From Schistosoma haematobium (lineage: Eukaryota; Platyhelminthes; Trematoda; Strigeidida; Schistosomatidae), in contig NC_067196.1 of NCBI RefSeq assembly GCF_000699445.3, positions 32,260,616 through 32,324,615 of the forward strand: a stretch of DNA of 64,000 nucleotides, in the 5' to 3' direction. Both the position numbers and the translations under genes were made by a program. How positions within the stretch are numbered: position 1 is the first letter of the stretch; each line of letters begins with the position of its first letter. Shown here in pieces: positions 11,476-24,954 of this stretch. A model generated the notes under the pieces. It saw only the letters and a program-made list of their open reading frames with translations, did not search any database and was not told the origin of the DNA.

Positions 11476-12879
11476 CGTAGAACCATACCCATTGCCATAC
11501 TCATTGTTATAGAAAGATGAAGTTATCAGGTCGAATATATATATATATATATATATATAGGTGTATAGAATGACATAAATTACTTGTAAGTGCGACTTCC
11601 TATCTGCAGTTTCCGAAATTTAAATCGCCTTAAGAATAATCAAATGTTTATCTCTTGTCACTGTCTGCCATATGTAACAGATACATCTGTTTGTATTTGG
11701 TTAAGTACTGAATAAGTTTTCAGAATGCCAGAAACTTCTGGGAAAAGAACTACGCTGGCTCAAATATTAAATATGTCTGAGAACTTTTCCTCCAAATCAC
11801 AACACGAGTACTTGGTAAATAAAAGTCTTGGATACTTGTTAATAAAATATACTTAGGTTATCCATATTCAAAGGACTCCCAGTCGTATAGTAACAGATGA
11901 ATTATTTTACTAAATTTGTAGCCCTCGAGGATTTTCAGGGTAATCAAAAGTCTATTATAAAGATATGTGGAAGTCAATTGATGCAGTGAATGAGGCAAAA
12001 AAACTACTTATCTGTAACGAAGATAGAGTGTTTCACTGACATTTTATCATGACAGTTAATTATTATATTAACGACATAAAAATGCGGGGTGACTTCATAG
12101 TACTGGATTTCTCAGTTTTGTTTCATGTTTTAGGTTGATGAACAAATCTATTCTCCTAACTCTTGGAGCAAATAGGAGCAGAAAAACTTCACGTTCAATC
12201 ATCATTTGGTTTGGTGATGGAAACTGACAAAAAGACTTGTAGAATTGTATTCTGGATCGATTTAGTACATTGGTCTTCGTTACTATAATAATAGACCTAA
12301 CCTCAATATTGTAGATTTGTCATGACCCGACTAACTAATCCATAAGATCTTACGTGAAAGTCACAACTTGTCTATTCACAGTGTTTATGTACCCGTAAGA
12401 TGTTTGTGAATAATAATAAAACTCTGGCTCGTCGTAACATGACAATCATCACAACGACGTTTACCACTTCTGAAGAACATATTTGCGCTGGGGATAGAAT
12501 AGTTTATTTCAGTGTAAATAAGCGTTTGTTACAATGATGACCACACATGAGGGGCTGAGCCTTGAAATATCGATCAGTTGTTCCCACGTTCCTTGTTGTT
12601 TACTTCCTCCTGGTGTTATATGTTGAATATAGATATTTCCAGTAGTTATGTGCTCGGAATTTATGATCGTGCAGTTGGGGATCTATGCCATAACAGACAA
12701 GTGAAACCATGGACACTAACAATGTAGATAAGTATTTTAAAGAGTTTGGTGGCACAACGGTTTTATACCAGCTATCTGAGGAGAAAACAGACGGATGAAA
12801 TACAGTACATTTAATTCCAGAGATGAAAGCTCATAACTGAGGTAACGAATGAATTAATAGGAAAGTGAAGCCATGAAAT
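11476..12879. other. Non-coding DNA with an AT microsatellite
   Basis: Apart from the (AT)n tract at 11535-11559, I see no gene, structured RNA or recognisable element. Composition is AT-rich and all frames are closed. Confidence 0.4.
11535..11559. repeat. (AT)n microsatellite
   Basis: A pure alternating AT run of about 25 nt, located 20 nt downstream of the stop of the RNase H remnant frame. Confidence 0.9.
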
Positions 12880-13975
12880 ATGTTCTCCTTCTTCATTTCT
12901 CCCTTCGCTGGGATCTGGATTGTTTTCTCTCACAGTAGGTTGTTGCTGATATTGTCCGAGCAACGGATCCGAAGTATTTTGCATAGTCAACCGTTAATAA
13001 ATACTTGTATCTTCTGGATGAGGGCTTTCGTAGTTCTCCAAGTTTCTGCTCCATACAGGAGAACTGTCTTGACATTTATATCGAAAATGCTGACCTTGGT
13101 GTTGGCTGCTAATTGTTTTGAGTTCCAGATTTTCTTCAATTGTAGATGTGCTGCTCTTGCTTTGCCGATCCGCGCCTTCACATCTGCTTCAGATCCACTG
13201 TGCTCATCAATGATGCTGCCTAGATATGTACAGGTTTTTACATCTTCCAAAGCTTCTTTATTAAGTGCGATTTGATTGGTGCATACTATGTTGTATCGGA
13301 CAATCTTGCTTTTCCGTTTGTGTATATTGAGACCTACTACTGCTGAGGCTGCTTCTACACTGGTCGTTTTCTCTTGCATTTGTTGTTGCGTTTGCGATAG
13401 GAGGGACAGATCATCTGCAAAGTCTAGATCGTCCATCTGCATCCTAGATGTCCACTGTATCCCGCGCTCCCCTTCAGATGTTGATGTCTTCATGATCCAG
13501 TCGATCACCAGGACAAAGGGACAGGGTGAGAGTAAGCAACCTTGCCTGACACCGGTCCTTACCTCGAACGAGTCTGCCAATTGTCCTCCAGTTTTGCAGT
13601 TTAATCCATCATAGAAATTCCGTATGATATTGACTTTCTTCTGAGGCACGCGGCAGTGTCGAAGGAGCTTCCATAGTATTGTTCTGTTCACGCTATCAAA
13701 TGCTTTTTGGTAGTCAATGAAGTTGATGTAGAGTGATGAATTCCATTCAATTGATTGTTCCATAATGACCCATAGTGTTGCTATTTGGCCTGTACACGAT
13801 CGACTTTTACAGAATTCAGTCTGTTGGCTTCGAGGTTGGGCGTCTACGAAGTCCTTCATTCTGTTTAACAACACACTGTTGAAGACTTTTCCTGGTATTG
13901 AAAGGACAGTGATGCCTCTGTAGCTATCACACTTATTGAGATCGCCTTCCTTTGACGTCTTGATCAAGTGTCATT
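12880..13975 (-). pseudogene. RTE-clade reverse transcriptase fragment, truncated at both ends
   Basis: On the - strand an open frame (13967 down to 12987) encodes an RTE-type reverse transcriptase: [60 protein letters not shown] (motif A), [26 protein letters not shown] (motif C, FADD intact), the thumb-like CTYLGSIIDEHSGSEADVKA and [13 protein letters not shown]. The frame then shifts and the C-terminal domain continues to about 12880, where similarity stops before the IGHTLRK block kept in the 54-kb copy. The endonuclease half is missing. Compared with the element at 51.2-54.5 kb, the catalytic region here is better preserved. It ends about 350 bp upstream of the first exon of the main gene. 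Confidence 0.75.
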
Positions 13976-14328
13976 CTATTCAATGGATATTTACAATGAA
14001 TATTATGTATAATGATTGTGGAGCCATTTTTCGTATGGCTTTTTTTAATGCATCGATTAACTTTGAACTCTCCATATGGAAAAGCGCTTATTTTGCAGTT
14101 ATGATACTTTATCGCTGTGACCGGGTTCAGTATGACATCCATTGATTATCATTGAGTATAGTTTTTCAATATAGTTCTTTGACGATTTTTGATTGTTTTG
14201 TCGTCAAATTTCGACGAATGTAATTGTAAACTTATGTAGTCAGTTGCTGGACACTCTGGATATTCTTCTATTTAATCCTAAATACATTGGGAAATTCGAA
14301 AGTTTTATTGACCACTTCTTGCTGAATA

Positions 14329-16629
14329 ATGCTCAAACCTTCAGACTCACAGAATATTACATCCTCATGCGAACTATTCACACCATACGGGATTACACCT
14401 GGACTAGTCAAACAAGTCAGAGAGAAATTTCAAAGCGAAATTTCAATGAACGAACTGTCTAGAAATATACAGTCTGGAGTCAAGCACCATTCAGCTACAG
14501 CCCGCCTTACGTGTGCTTATCAAAACCTTCTACACAGAGACAATGGAATTCAGAGACACAATACTTATCCTAATAGGAGAATCCAATCTACTGGTAGAGT
14601 TTCTGACTTGCCTACTCCTACTAGTTTAACAGTTTATAAAGTAAATGAACGACCTCGAGCTGAAAGTTTTTTAGACACTCTTAAGCCAAGTAGGGAGAGT
14701 TTTGCGTCTCAGGTTAGCGTGGGAGAGGGTGGCAAAAGTACTGCACCAGTTCACCCTAATGAATACAGAACACAAACTGCAATAAGTGGACATCGAATTG
14801 AGAATACAAGCAGATACAACGGTTTACCATCTAACATATCAAGCGTTGAACGAGATGAAGGTCGTCCAATAAACCACGATTTGCTGAATTCCAACGAAAA
14901 TAAAAATAAACCGAAAGAATCAAAAGCATCCTCATCTACAAAGAACAGCACACGAACGGATTTTAAGCAACCAGCGATATTACCTAAGCCATCAAAAAGT
15001 GAGTTAAGCAAGGATTCTCTTGTTAATTTTATGATACCTAGAGGGTACCAAGGCAGCAAGCGATCAAGTCAATACGTATATAATGCTGATGAACATTCCT
15101 TTTCTCAAAAATCAGAAAATCCTCCTAGTGAAAAAACAAAAAACAGAAGCTTACAAGGTGGGTATACTCTGTTCAATAACCAGGCATGTTCTGAAAATCC
15201 AGGTCACAAAAATACGACTATTAGGATAAACACAAGAAACCATACAATTGCCGACCCATTCGCAAGACTCAGCGACAATTATCCTAACCATACAACAATA
15301 AAATCGAAGAATGCATCAAATATCAATTCAGCCTACGATTCGTGGAGAAAGGATGGTGAAGGTGATAAGAATAAAGTTTCTTCAACGTTTAAAAAGTCTA
15401 ATAGACCTTCAGAAAGTATAGCTCGTAAAAAAAGCACCACAGGTGATACAACGCAAGCTGTCACGGAACCTGTTCGCAGCAATTCAGTTTGTCCCTGTTC
15501 TTCACACTTTGATGGAGACCCTTGTCATACAACCCCATCGGAAATCGTAAACGATTCAAAAACAACCAAACCTATATCTACGTCCGTAACGTCATCATCT
15601 CTATCCTTTACTTCGCAATCTTTTCACAATATTCAGTCTGAAAGAAACTTTTCACAAGTAAGAAAAAATCATCTTCAAAGTGAAAATAGTAGCTACTCTG
15701 GAACAGAAGACAGTTCGTTGTCTCTCGTAAAACCTGAGAAATCACATCAAGATTTGAATGATAAGGACGACACAGAGATATTTACTGCAGTTAGAGCAGT
15801 GCCACATAGGAGCACAGTGTGTACTGAAAAACATAATCCACTCATGAATAAAAGTAAATTTAACTTGCCCGCTGCAACAAATTTGTACATCAAAGGTTCG
15901 GAATTGCCTGGGAACATCTCTTCCAAGAAAGTGAATACCTTTCCCACAGACAGTAGGGAACCAATTAAATCCACGACTGCTGATATGGACTTTCCTAATG
16001 TATCAACAAACGAGCTTGGTGTGACATCCAAGAACATAGTAGTTGGTCAAACTCATACAGAGAACTCAGAGAAAACCTTTCTGGGCGAAAATAATTCACA
16101 TCATAAGGCAAATGAAAAAATGAGTAATTTACCTTACCATAAGCGACAGATAAACTATACTATTTTGGACAGTGTTATGGGTGAAATGGAGCAATTATTC
16201 TCTGGAAAGCAAACAAATACACAGAGAAAATTGTCGAGAATACATAGCTTTGCCAGAGAAAAGGCTATGCAATGCAGAGAAGAAAAGGAAAATAACGAAA
16301 ATAATTGTGCAAATGATAGTAACCTTGAGAAGACCTCAGAAGCAAGTGGTTTAGATAATAAGTCTATAGCTAACGGTTTAGACAACTACAGTAACGTTGA
16401 AACTATTTCTTCCGTTTCTCAGCCCAAGAATGAAAGACAGTCCGAGAGCTTTCAAGCAGCATTTCGAGCAGTTGAAAAGCATCTTAAGCTATTTTCTGGA
16501 ACTGAAGATTCTCAGAGCTTAAAGCCAAGCAAAATATCAAATGGTATATCTGAAAATATCATTAAAAATGGAAATAACAGTCAACCTGTTTGTCCGGCAA
16601 CAGAAGAACGTCCAGCAGATCCATGCAAC
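14329..16629 (+). CDS. Exon A of large uncharacterised Ser/Asn-rich protein gene (first recognisable exon)
   Basis: Open for 803 codons from ATG 14329; an in-frame TGA lies at 14323. Coding ends at a GTAAGT donor at 16630 after a complete codon (phase 0), giving 767 codons. The product is hydrophilic, rich in Ser, Asn, Lys and Thr, with no transmembrane segment or signal peptide, and looks largely disordered. The N-terminal part (LFTPYGITPGLVKQVREKFQ) looks more ordered. Near the C-terminal end are two amphipathic helical segments, SVMGEMEQLFSGKQ (about residue 610) and AFRAVEKHLKLFSGTE (about residue 710), which recur in similar form in exon B. The start is uncertain: splice acceptors ending at 14344 or 14352 are also possible, so the true first exon may lie upstream. 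I do not recognise the family. Confidence 0.75.
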
Positions 16630-19600
16630 GTAAGTTGGATTTTTTGGTCGAAATATACCATCATATTTTGTGACTTGCAAGACTTAGCTGTGGTATATAT
16701 AAATCTATGGGTATATGATGGAAAAGTTTACACGAAATAGCCTTGTAAGAAAGTCTGATGTTCTAAAATGTCATTCAAATAGGATTTCATGGAATTCTAA
16801 TTAAAAAAGAGAAAATGTGCTGAAATGAGTGAACTGTGACTTTATTTTTGAAAACATAACGCCTTGATTAGATGAAAGTAGCAAAAGTTGGGATATTGGA
16901 ATCAAACTTACGGCCATATTATGAACATATCTAGAATGTTATAAGTTTATCTTAAACACAATTTTTTTCTCCTTATATCCAAATGACAACGAACTTGAAA
17001 AACGCTCAAAAGCTACACACTTGAAAAGAAACATTTTCAGACAAGTCATACTTATCTCGTGCATTTTAAAGCCTGAGGTGGTTTTTTTTCGGTTTTCATT
17101 CCACTTTTGTTTTAAAACTTGTTTAGTCCAAATTGTAGAGTGAACGAATTTCATTAATGATGAGTACCGTTTTCAAAACGTTTGGAACTCGCTAGGTCAC
17201 TTTGAAGTTTTGACATTCGACTTTTCGAAATCTGTTTTTTTTTTTGGGGGGGGTCTTATGAACACCCAAGTTACTTGAATAAAAGTACCTATCGATATGC
17301 CTGAATTAACTCAGTAGTAGTAAGTGGTTTATTTACTTTTTACTCATCAGGTTATGCGTGGTACTTTGTGTATATATTTATAAATAATCCATCATCTTAG
17401 TGCCCAGTTATCATAGTTTTAGATCGAGAACATATTATATTAGCTACCCATCAATGTTTTAATATGCATAGCATTCTGCATTTAATTTTACCGATTAAGA
17501 TCGATATTGTATAAATGAACTGAAGCTTTTAATTTCACCATACTTATAAAGCGAAATGAAACTCTTTTACTCGGTGGTTTGGTAATACTAAGCTCATTTT
17601 AAAAGTGGTAGAATATTTCGAAGTGTTTCCATAAACTAAATGTGCCTTGAAGTGTTTGCATTGACAATCTGAGTTAAGAGCTGGATGCTGACGAATTACT
17701 TGAGTACATAAATTTATTTTGTGACTTTCCTCAGTTTTCATTTCCCTATTTTATCACTTCTCTAAATGTTTTTGTTGCTAAGTTGCCGGCATCAAACATC
17801 ATTAGAAGATTTTGGTACTTATTTATTATGTGCAATTCAGAAAACTTCCTTTTTTAGAAGTTCAGACTTTTATTAAGATACTATCTTGATGTCTGTTGGC
17901 AGTGACCATTGACCATAATTGTCTATGCTCAGCAACGTGGTTAAGGTAATATTCATTGATTAGAATAATAAAAAAATGTAACGACGTTTTTATCGACTGC
18001 TTGCTTTGTTTTAAATACAAAATTGCGCTTTTAAATCCAAGCTAAGCTTTTTGATGTATATCAACTTGTAACTGATGTGAATTACAAACCAAATACTTTT
18101 CGGTATTGGAATTAGATCAATGCAATTAAATCTTCAAATTACGAATTCTTTTAAAATTGCGAAATAATGATACTGTTAGTTGACTGGTTTTTCAACTCGC
18201 CAAATCAGAGCTGAATAGTCATAACATCATTTTATCTATCATCTCATCCCTGAAAAATATGTGATTTGCAGGAGATATAGATCTTATATTTGACAAAATA
18301 CTTATATATGAAATAGGCAGTACAGTTGTCATTAATGCTGAATTATCAAATAAGTAAAACTTGTTTTCTGTAATGAGACTCAAGGAAAAAGCTTCAACAA
18401 CTACCAAATTATTTTACTCTCAATGCCCCTAAATAATATATGTAGTTTGCAAAAGTATGGACTGCCTTTATGTTGCTAGTTGGTAAAATTCTTCCAAAAA
18501 TCACAAGTGATTTTCAAACCTATCTTTATATTGATTCATCTATGCGTACAACAATATCCTGGACGTGAGATTTAATGTTTTCGGGAAGCGCAGGTACAAC
18601 TAGGAGTATTGTTATGGAAAATGAAAGGCTAACGTGATTACATTTTCTTGTGTATCTTCAATTTCAGTAAATATAAATATTGTGATCTCGATAAATTAGG
18701 AATGTAAATCTTTTAAATATTTTTGCCCGTAAAAAAATAAATATTCGTCAGTGGATTTCTAAACCGATACACATATATTTAGTACGTCGCAACTTATTTG
18801 TGGTTACCTTAGACAAAGACTGTATACCACATTCTTATTGTAAGTATAGCAAATTAAATAATTAAAAGAAGGTTCGATTAGACTTAAATGAAATCGATTC
18901 CAGAATGATATTTGTTAGTTAAAGAGGTTAAGTTTCATACATCGAAGCTTGAAAGCAAGATCTGGTAAATTCTCAGTGATTAGTTAGCTATGTTTCGGAA
19001 GTATACGTGACATGTCTCTATCAACTAAACTAAACAGTAATCCACCAGAAGATCGTTATTTAGTTTCTTTATTTTCACAATTCCCGTAGGTTTCGACAAA
19101 ACGTCCTAATCACGAGTGGGTTTTTGCGTAGATATTTGAAGTCAGGATGTAATAATCCACGAAACACCATGAAGTCATAAATACCTATCGAGTAGACTTG
19201 TTATTCTGTTTTCTGAGATTCTGAGTGACAGGAAGTATTTATGAGACATTTCGCTGGGAATCCTTTGATAGTGAACTTGGTCACATACATTCCCATAAAG
19301 CAACTATGGCTTCAAAGTTTCAGAGAGCAGGCAACATTTAACGATTCTGCAATGATATGTAATATAGGTTTGTTGTGATTAAACCTAAATATTGGATACT
19401 TGCGAATATGATTCTGATAATACTACCATAGAACCTTTTTCATTTTCTTATTGGTTATACGAAAAGTTTAGAAATATAGTTAATACGTAGTTTATTATCT
19501 TTAATTTTAAAATTTAGCTCTTATATGAAGGTTCAGATTCTTTATGTTTATTTCTGTTAACTTAAATTTAAACGCCAATCCATTATTATATATATCTTGA

Positions 19601-21225
19601 TTTAGAGTCTTTTCTTTACGAAACCTTATTTTCTATAAACGTACAAATCAAAATATTAGTAATTAGAAACCAGAGCACTTCTCTGGTATCTGTCAAATTT
19701 TATTTTAAACATTCACCGTTGATTAACGAAAACCGTAGTGGATTCTATTTTAATAAATCCTGTTTCTAGCCATTTAAAGGTTTTACCTATCGCAGTGTAA
19801 AAACGGAATTCAGTAACCCACGACTGATGATGTCATATGAGGTGTATAGTGGTTCATAGAATTTATCACAAACTGATCACTTAATAATGTACCTAAAGGT
19901 TTTAAATAGTTTACGCGGTTTTATCGCAATACTATTTATAATTAATCTAAAGTGTCTTCGGAGACAAAACATTTTTAACTGTTCAATGTTTGTTGTTCTC
20001 ATGTAGAGTGATGATTAAATTATTTAATCATGGATCAGAAAAAAAGGATTAAAATTAGTGGTGGTCTACATATATGATAAATTAGAATAATATAAAATGG
20101 CATAAAATTTACTGACTGATTTAATATACCTGACTTTATTGCAATCGCTGAAATAATTAATTTTCATTTGTTTAAAATAATCCTAGGTTTGAAGTCAATG
20201 TTTATTTAGGCATAATTTACTATAATTAAAAACAATTGATAATTACAAAAACCAAGCATACTGTTTTCTAGTTAATACTATTGTTTTATATATTTTGAGC
20301 TGACGTCAAAAGATATCATTCATTTCTGCCAAAATTAACCAATTCAGAGTCTTGGTATGTACTTACAGTACATTTTTAAGCTCACTCTATGCAGGTTTTC
20401 TAACCGATAACTATCAATGTTGTGACATTAACTTGAAAGATTTCTCCGTTTAGTTCCAGTTAGTAGGTTAATTGCCTAGTCATTAATCTTTTAAAAATCA
20501 AAAGAACTGTATGATATTGAAATAAACAATTTTTTAAATTAAGATTTTATTAATAATAACATTAGCTTTCATTAGCCCTTTCATTTTTAAAACAACATAG
20601 ATATTTGGCATAAATAGGGTTTTAGTTTTTCTCATTAAATTATTTGACTCTTAAAAACTAGATATTTTTCCAAGGAGGGATATACTACAAAATACCGTTT
20701 AAGTGAAACGCCATTTAAAGTTTGAAGACAAATGATACACTTTTCGTAGTAACTAAAGAATTCTACTAACCGCCTGTTATGTCCCAAGTGATATTAATTT
20801 ACTGTGGATGGCCTGAATTTGTAGGGTTTTAAATAATTTACAAGTAAAAGCCGAAAAAATGTACGCTGAAAAGCTTCATCTAACTTTAAAAATCTGACAG
20901 CAATTTAATTTTTTTTAATATAACATTGAAGAATATGACTTTCCTTAAAATCTACTCAATTAGGTTTTCTCGTCAGCAACTATAAATTCGATGTCCGTAG
21001 AAAGTGAGGTTTGAAAATACACAGTTGGTAAATTTTTTAGTAATTACATACACAATGCCAAAAACCTTTATCTAATTATTTCCTTTAAATATCAATAAAA
21101 ATTAAACGGTTGAATGACAAATCGACATTGTAAACAAATGTATAAACTTCATTTTCCAATGGAAGAATTCCAACCAAGATAACGTAATCAACAACATAGG
21201 CGTTTTACGTGGAATGATTTTCCAG
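16630..21225 (+). other. Intron between exons A and B
   Basis: Bounded by GTAAGT at 16630 and a TTTTCCAG acceptor ending at 21225, phase 0 on both sides. It is AT-rich and shows no recognisable retroelement coding sequence. A T-run followed by a G-run (17235-17253) stands out. The open frame of exon A continues about 110 nt into the intron by chance. Confidence 0.65.
17235..17253. repeat. T-tract/G-tract junction
   Basis: About eleven Ts are followed directly by about eight Gs, the longest G-run seen in the window. It lies in the first intron. It may be a low-complexity artefact or a homopolymer region. Confidence 0.6.
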
Positions 21226-23524
21226 CCATCCTCATCAATTTCGTCTTCACCTGTAGCCGTTTATATAAGAAATAATAATTTGGATTCACTCCCACTAACG
21301 AAAGTCATCAAAAGTAGGGCGATAACAAAACCTCTTCAAAGGAAAAATGAAAATATATCCAACTTTCAAGCACACAGAAATACTGTGTTATGTAATCGAA
21401 AGTTGAACCAAGAGAATCCTGGACCGATTCGTCTCAATGATAAACGTAAAAAACATGTGACAGTTTTAGGTCCAGAGTACATTACAATCTATGAGTTATC
21501 AAACAAACTGGAAATCAATACTTCTGAGGTAAGTTTACATGAGAATACACGCATAACTGAATTTAATAACAAGTATCAACACGGAAAGGACAGTTCAACA
21601 TCTAGTTTTAATTCCAGTTCGAATATAACAGATTTTACAGAAGAAATCGATAATAAAGATGAAAACTTTTTAAATCATTTGATTAAAAACAACGTAAATA
21701 ATAAAGATGGTTTACATGTTAGTCCACGTGACAGGTGTGATTCAATGAACCTTCACCAAATAAATAATCAACACTCAACATACAACGAAAACAGAAAAAA
21801 ACTAAGAGTTCAATTGGAAGCAATTTTTGGCAAAGTAACTGGAAAACATTTAGATACCATGTTAAAGAAAGAAAATAACGACAAAGTAATTACTAATTAT
21901 AAAAGTTCCAAAAATAATGAACAGAAGGGACGACCACAACACTGTGAGAACTATCTTACTAGTAATCTTTTATATCATGGGAAGATAAATGATTCCAAGT
22001 CAATGAAAAACCGTAGTTTTGACAATAATCAATCAAACTACAATCAACGTGAAAACTTAGGAATGTTTTCTACACAAATTACCAAAGTTGTTAATGAACT
22101 AAGAGAACTTCTATGTGGAACCTGGCCGTTGAAATCCAGTCACATGTTAGATGTACAAAAATTTGTATGCCAAAAAAGTTTGGAGTATAAACAAGAACAC
22201 AATGAGCTATCAGCTTATCAAAAAAGTCGACAAAACCAAATCTTATCGTTAAGAGAAAAAAATGACAAGTTTAGAGATAGTACAAAATTGTCCATACCAT
22301 TTGAAAATTCAGTCGTAAATTTAAACCGTCCATTTTCCACAGAACTAGGAAACTCAGATTTGTCCTCAATAGTTAGCGCTAGTTCCGAAGACAATCTATC
22401 TTTCGAGAACATAAAAAAGTCTGCAGAAAAACAGTTAAATAGCATTCTGCAGAAGCGAGGAGATATGAATGACACAAGACCAGTTTCAGCCTCATCATGC
22501 CTTTATCCTAATAAAACCAGTATTTTAGAACATCATCCAACAAATAAGTTTTTACCAAGTCACGGTTGTGGTTTTTTTCTTAGCAAACCCAGAAACCAAA
22601 ATAGGGATAAAACTGAACCCGAACATAACGTTGTAATTGCTTCCTTGAATACATCAAACAATAAACCAAATGATTTTATATACCAAACTAATCATTATAA
22701 TTCGGATGCGACTTTCGATTTGAGGGTTCTAGACTCATATAATAAGTTAAACAAAACATCTAACTATTTCAATTCATATTTGCCAGAAATACAGAATATT
22801 TCAAAACAAAAACGGTTAGTAGATATTCCAACTTCTCCCATTGATGAGGTTCACAATACAAATTATTCTACGTCTGAAATCCCTTTTGCTCTACCTAATC
22901 AAGACTTATTAGAGTTAAAAAATAATAAAATAGATGGTACAAAATCAAAACATAGGAGTCTCATTGAGTTTCGAAAGTGGAATCATTCTAGGAGACTATC
23001 GGACGCTTCATTCGACATAGACGTTAATGGTTTCGCTGATGGTTACACAAACCACAGAAACCATAATATCAAATGTGCTGCGAATAACCTAAAAAGGTAC
23101 GTTTATAACGATCGTTTGTCTTCATTATTTGATTATATTTACGTCCCTGGAAATAATTCTCAGCTGCAGTTCAAGGAAAAAGATAGACAAGAGACGTTTA
23201 TCGAATTGAGGCGGTCTAGGACTGCTTCACCTGACGTTTATTCAAACAAATTCAGTACCTTAAATGAAAATAATTCTCAAACGATCTCAAATGAATGGAA
23301 TCAGATATCGAATTTTACCTTACCGAGATTTTTCATAGAATCAGATCTAAAAAGTAATAGAATAATCCCTTCTAATTTCCACAATGACTATCTTGAACGG
23401 TTTTTCCATCCATCTGAAGAAAACCTTATTTCAAGTAGACTAGATACTTTGAATTTATCATCAAGAAGATGTAATCAAAGAAGGTGGCGAACTATAAATC
23501 AGAAATATTCGAAACGTCAAGAAT
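21226..23524 (+). CDS. Exon B of large uncharacterised Ser/Asn-rich protein gene
   Basis: The open frame covers 21214-23613. The coding part is taken from after the TTTTCCAG acceptor (exon starts CCATCCTCATC, phase 0, matching exon A) to a GTGAGT donor at 23525, leaving phase 1. About 766 codons. The protein is again hydrophilic and rich in Asn, Ser and Lys. Segments resembling those of exon A are KLRVQLEAIFGKVTGKHL (about 21800), TKVVNELRELLCGTWPLK (about 22085), which continues into a charged helix DVQKFVCQKSLEYKQEHNEL, and IKKSAEKQLNSILQKR (about 22410). No catalytic motif, zinc finger or membrane segment is visible. Being of similar size to exon A and sharing this motif, the two exons may descend from one ancestral unit. 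Confidence 0.8.
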
Positions 23525-23541
23525 GTGAGTTTCGCTTGTTT

Positions 23542-23546
<5 letters not shown>

Positions 23547-23592
<46 letters not shown>
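23547..23592. repeat. (AT)23 microsatellite beside a splice donor
   Basis: A pure alternating AT tract of 46 nt, the longest in the window, beginning 17 nt after the end of the exon B GTGAGT donor. Confidence 0.95.
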
Positions 23593-23594
<2 letters not shown>

Positions 23595-24954
23595 CGTAAC
23601 TAAATGCTTCTGACTAAAATAGGTGGATGACGTAACAATATTAAGACATTTAATCGTTTGATCAAAACAGAATTTGGATTTTAAAATGTTTCTAAGGTTC
23701 ACTAAGAGAGTTATCGAATCACCTAATTAATCTTGAAGATTAGTTTAGTTCTCAGTATAGCGAATAAAATTGTGAGTGACCAAATGTCTAATGTCTTAAG
23801 CAAATAGTGCTATATTCAATTTTCAGTCCGAGCATCATAACATTGGGATATTCATAAGACCAGACAACTGGTGATAGTCAAGTTTGAACTATATATGTAT
23901 ATATATACGTATTAGTTTGTTAACTATAATTTGATAGCCATCATCGTGTAAATTTTTTAGAGTTTAAGAGAATCTTTGAACTATAATTTAAAATTAGTTA
24001 ATAAATTTAATCACTTACACCATAATGAAACATTTGAGTTTATTTTACCGACTAAAATAAAAGTATAGAGTTCTCTCATCAATAATTCTGTAAGTAAAGC
24101 TGGTTATTAATGAAATAAAAAAATTGTTTTTAGTGATCACTGGGTCATGAATCATCTTGAACGTATTATTTTGTGAGTTAAACTATACTACTTTCAGCAC
24201 ACATTTTTTATTGGTATTACTCCACTTTTGAGTATATTTATTCACAGTGATTTCGCAGTTTTATTTGATTTCAAATAGTCATAGTTTGTATGTATTGATA
24301 TATGGGGATACCCATCAATATTTTATCTATTTCCTATTCTATATCTTGAAAATTAAAACGTTATGATAGTTAAAATATCACTTAAAATTCATTAATATTT
24401 TTCTTAACATAAACATAAGATTGGTAATTTATCAATATTTAGCTAAATGTCTAGATTTATGTATCACGATTATTATTCGAACGTTAAATATGGATCAGAC
24501 AGAAGAAAGCTGGACATATGTCAAGATAAATATTGAATGAATGTAATGTGAATCTAATCAGAAACATTTTACACTCTCAGATATTGTTTTTTTATATGAC
24601 TGTGATAAAATAACAATTAAAATGAAATGTATTATCAGAAGGTAGTAGACTTGGATAAGACTGAAAGGCATGATTTTGGAATTTTTATAAATAGTTAGTT
24701 GCTTAAAAACTCATATTTAAAATAATCCAAAACATAGAATTGATAAGGTCTTGAAGTTTATTGGCCAAAGTCCTGTGGTAAGTATAATTAACTTTAATTG
24801 ATTTAAAATATAGCCCGATAACCTTCTTTAGATGTATAAGAAACAGTAAGAGTTTATCATGATCTTATTTGTCTGAATGGTCATATATATTCCTGCCCAA
24901 CAATCTGGATTCTTCTTTAGTTTATACTCTTATTTCTCATGTAAAAATAATAAA
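23593..24954. other. AT-rich intronic DNA, nothing recognised
   Basis: No coding frame, repeat pair or structured element was identified apart from a short TATATATG run near 23892-23906. Confidence 0.4.

Noticed and set aside
14751..16385. - strand frames opposite exon A
   Set aside because: Shadow frames of the long + strand exon; no start context or domain.
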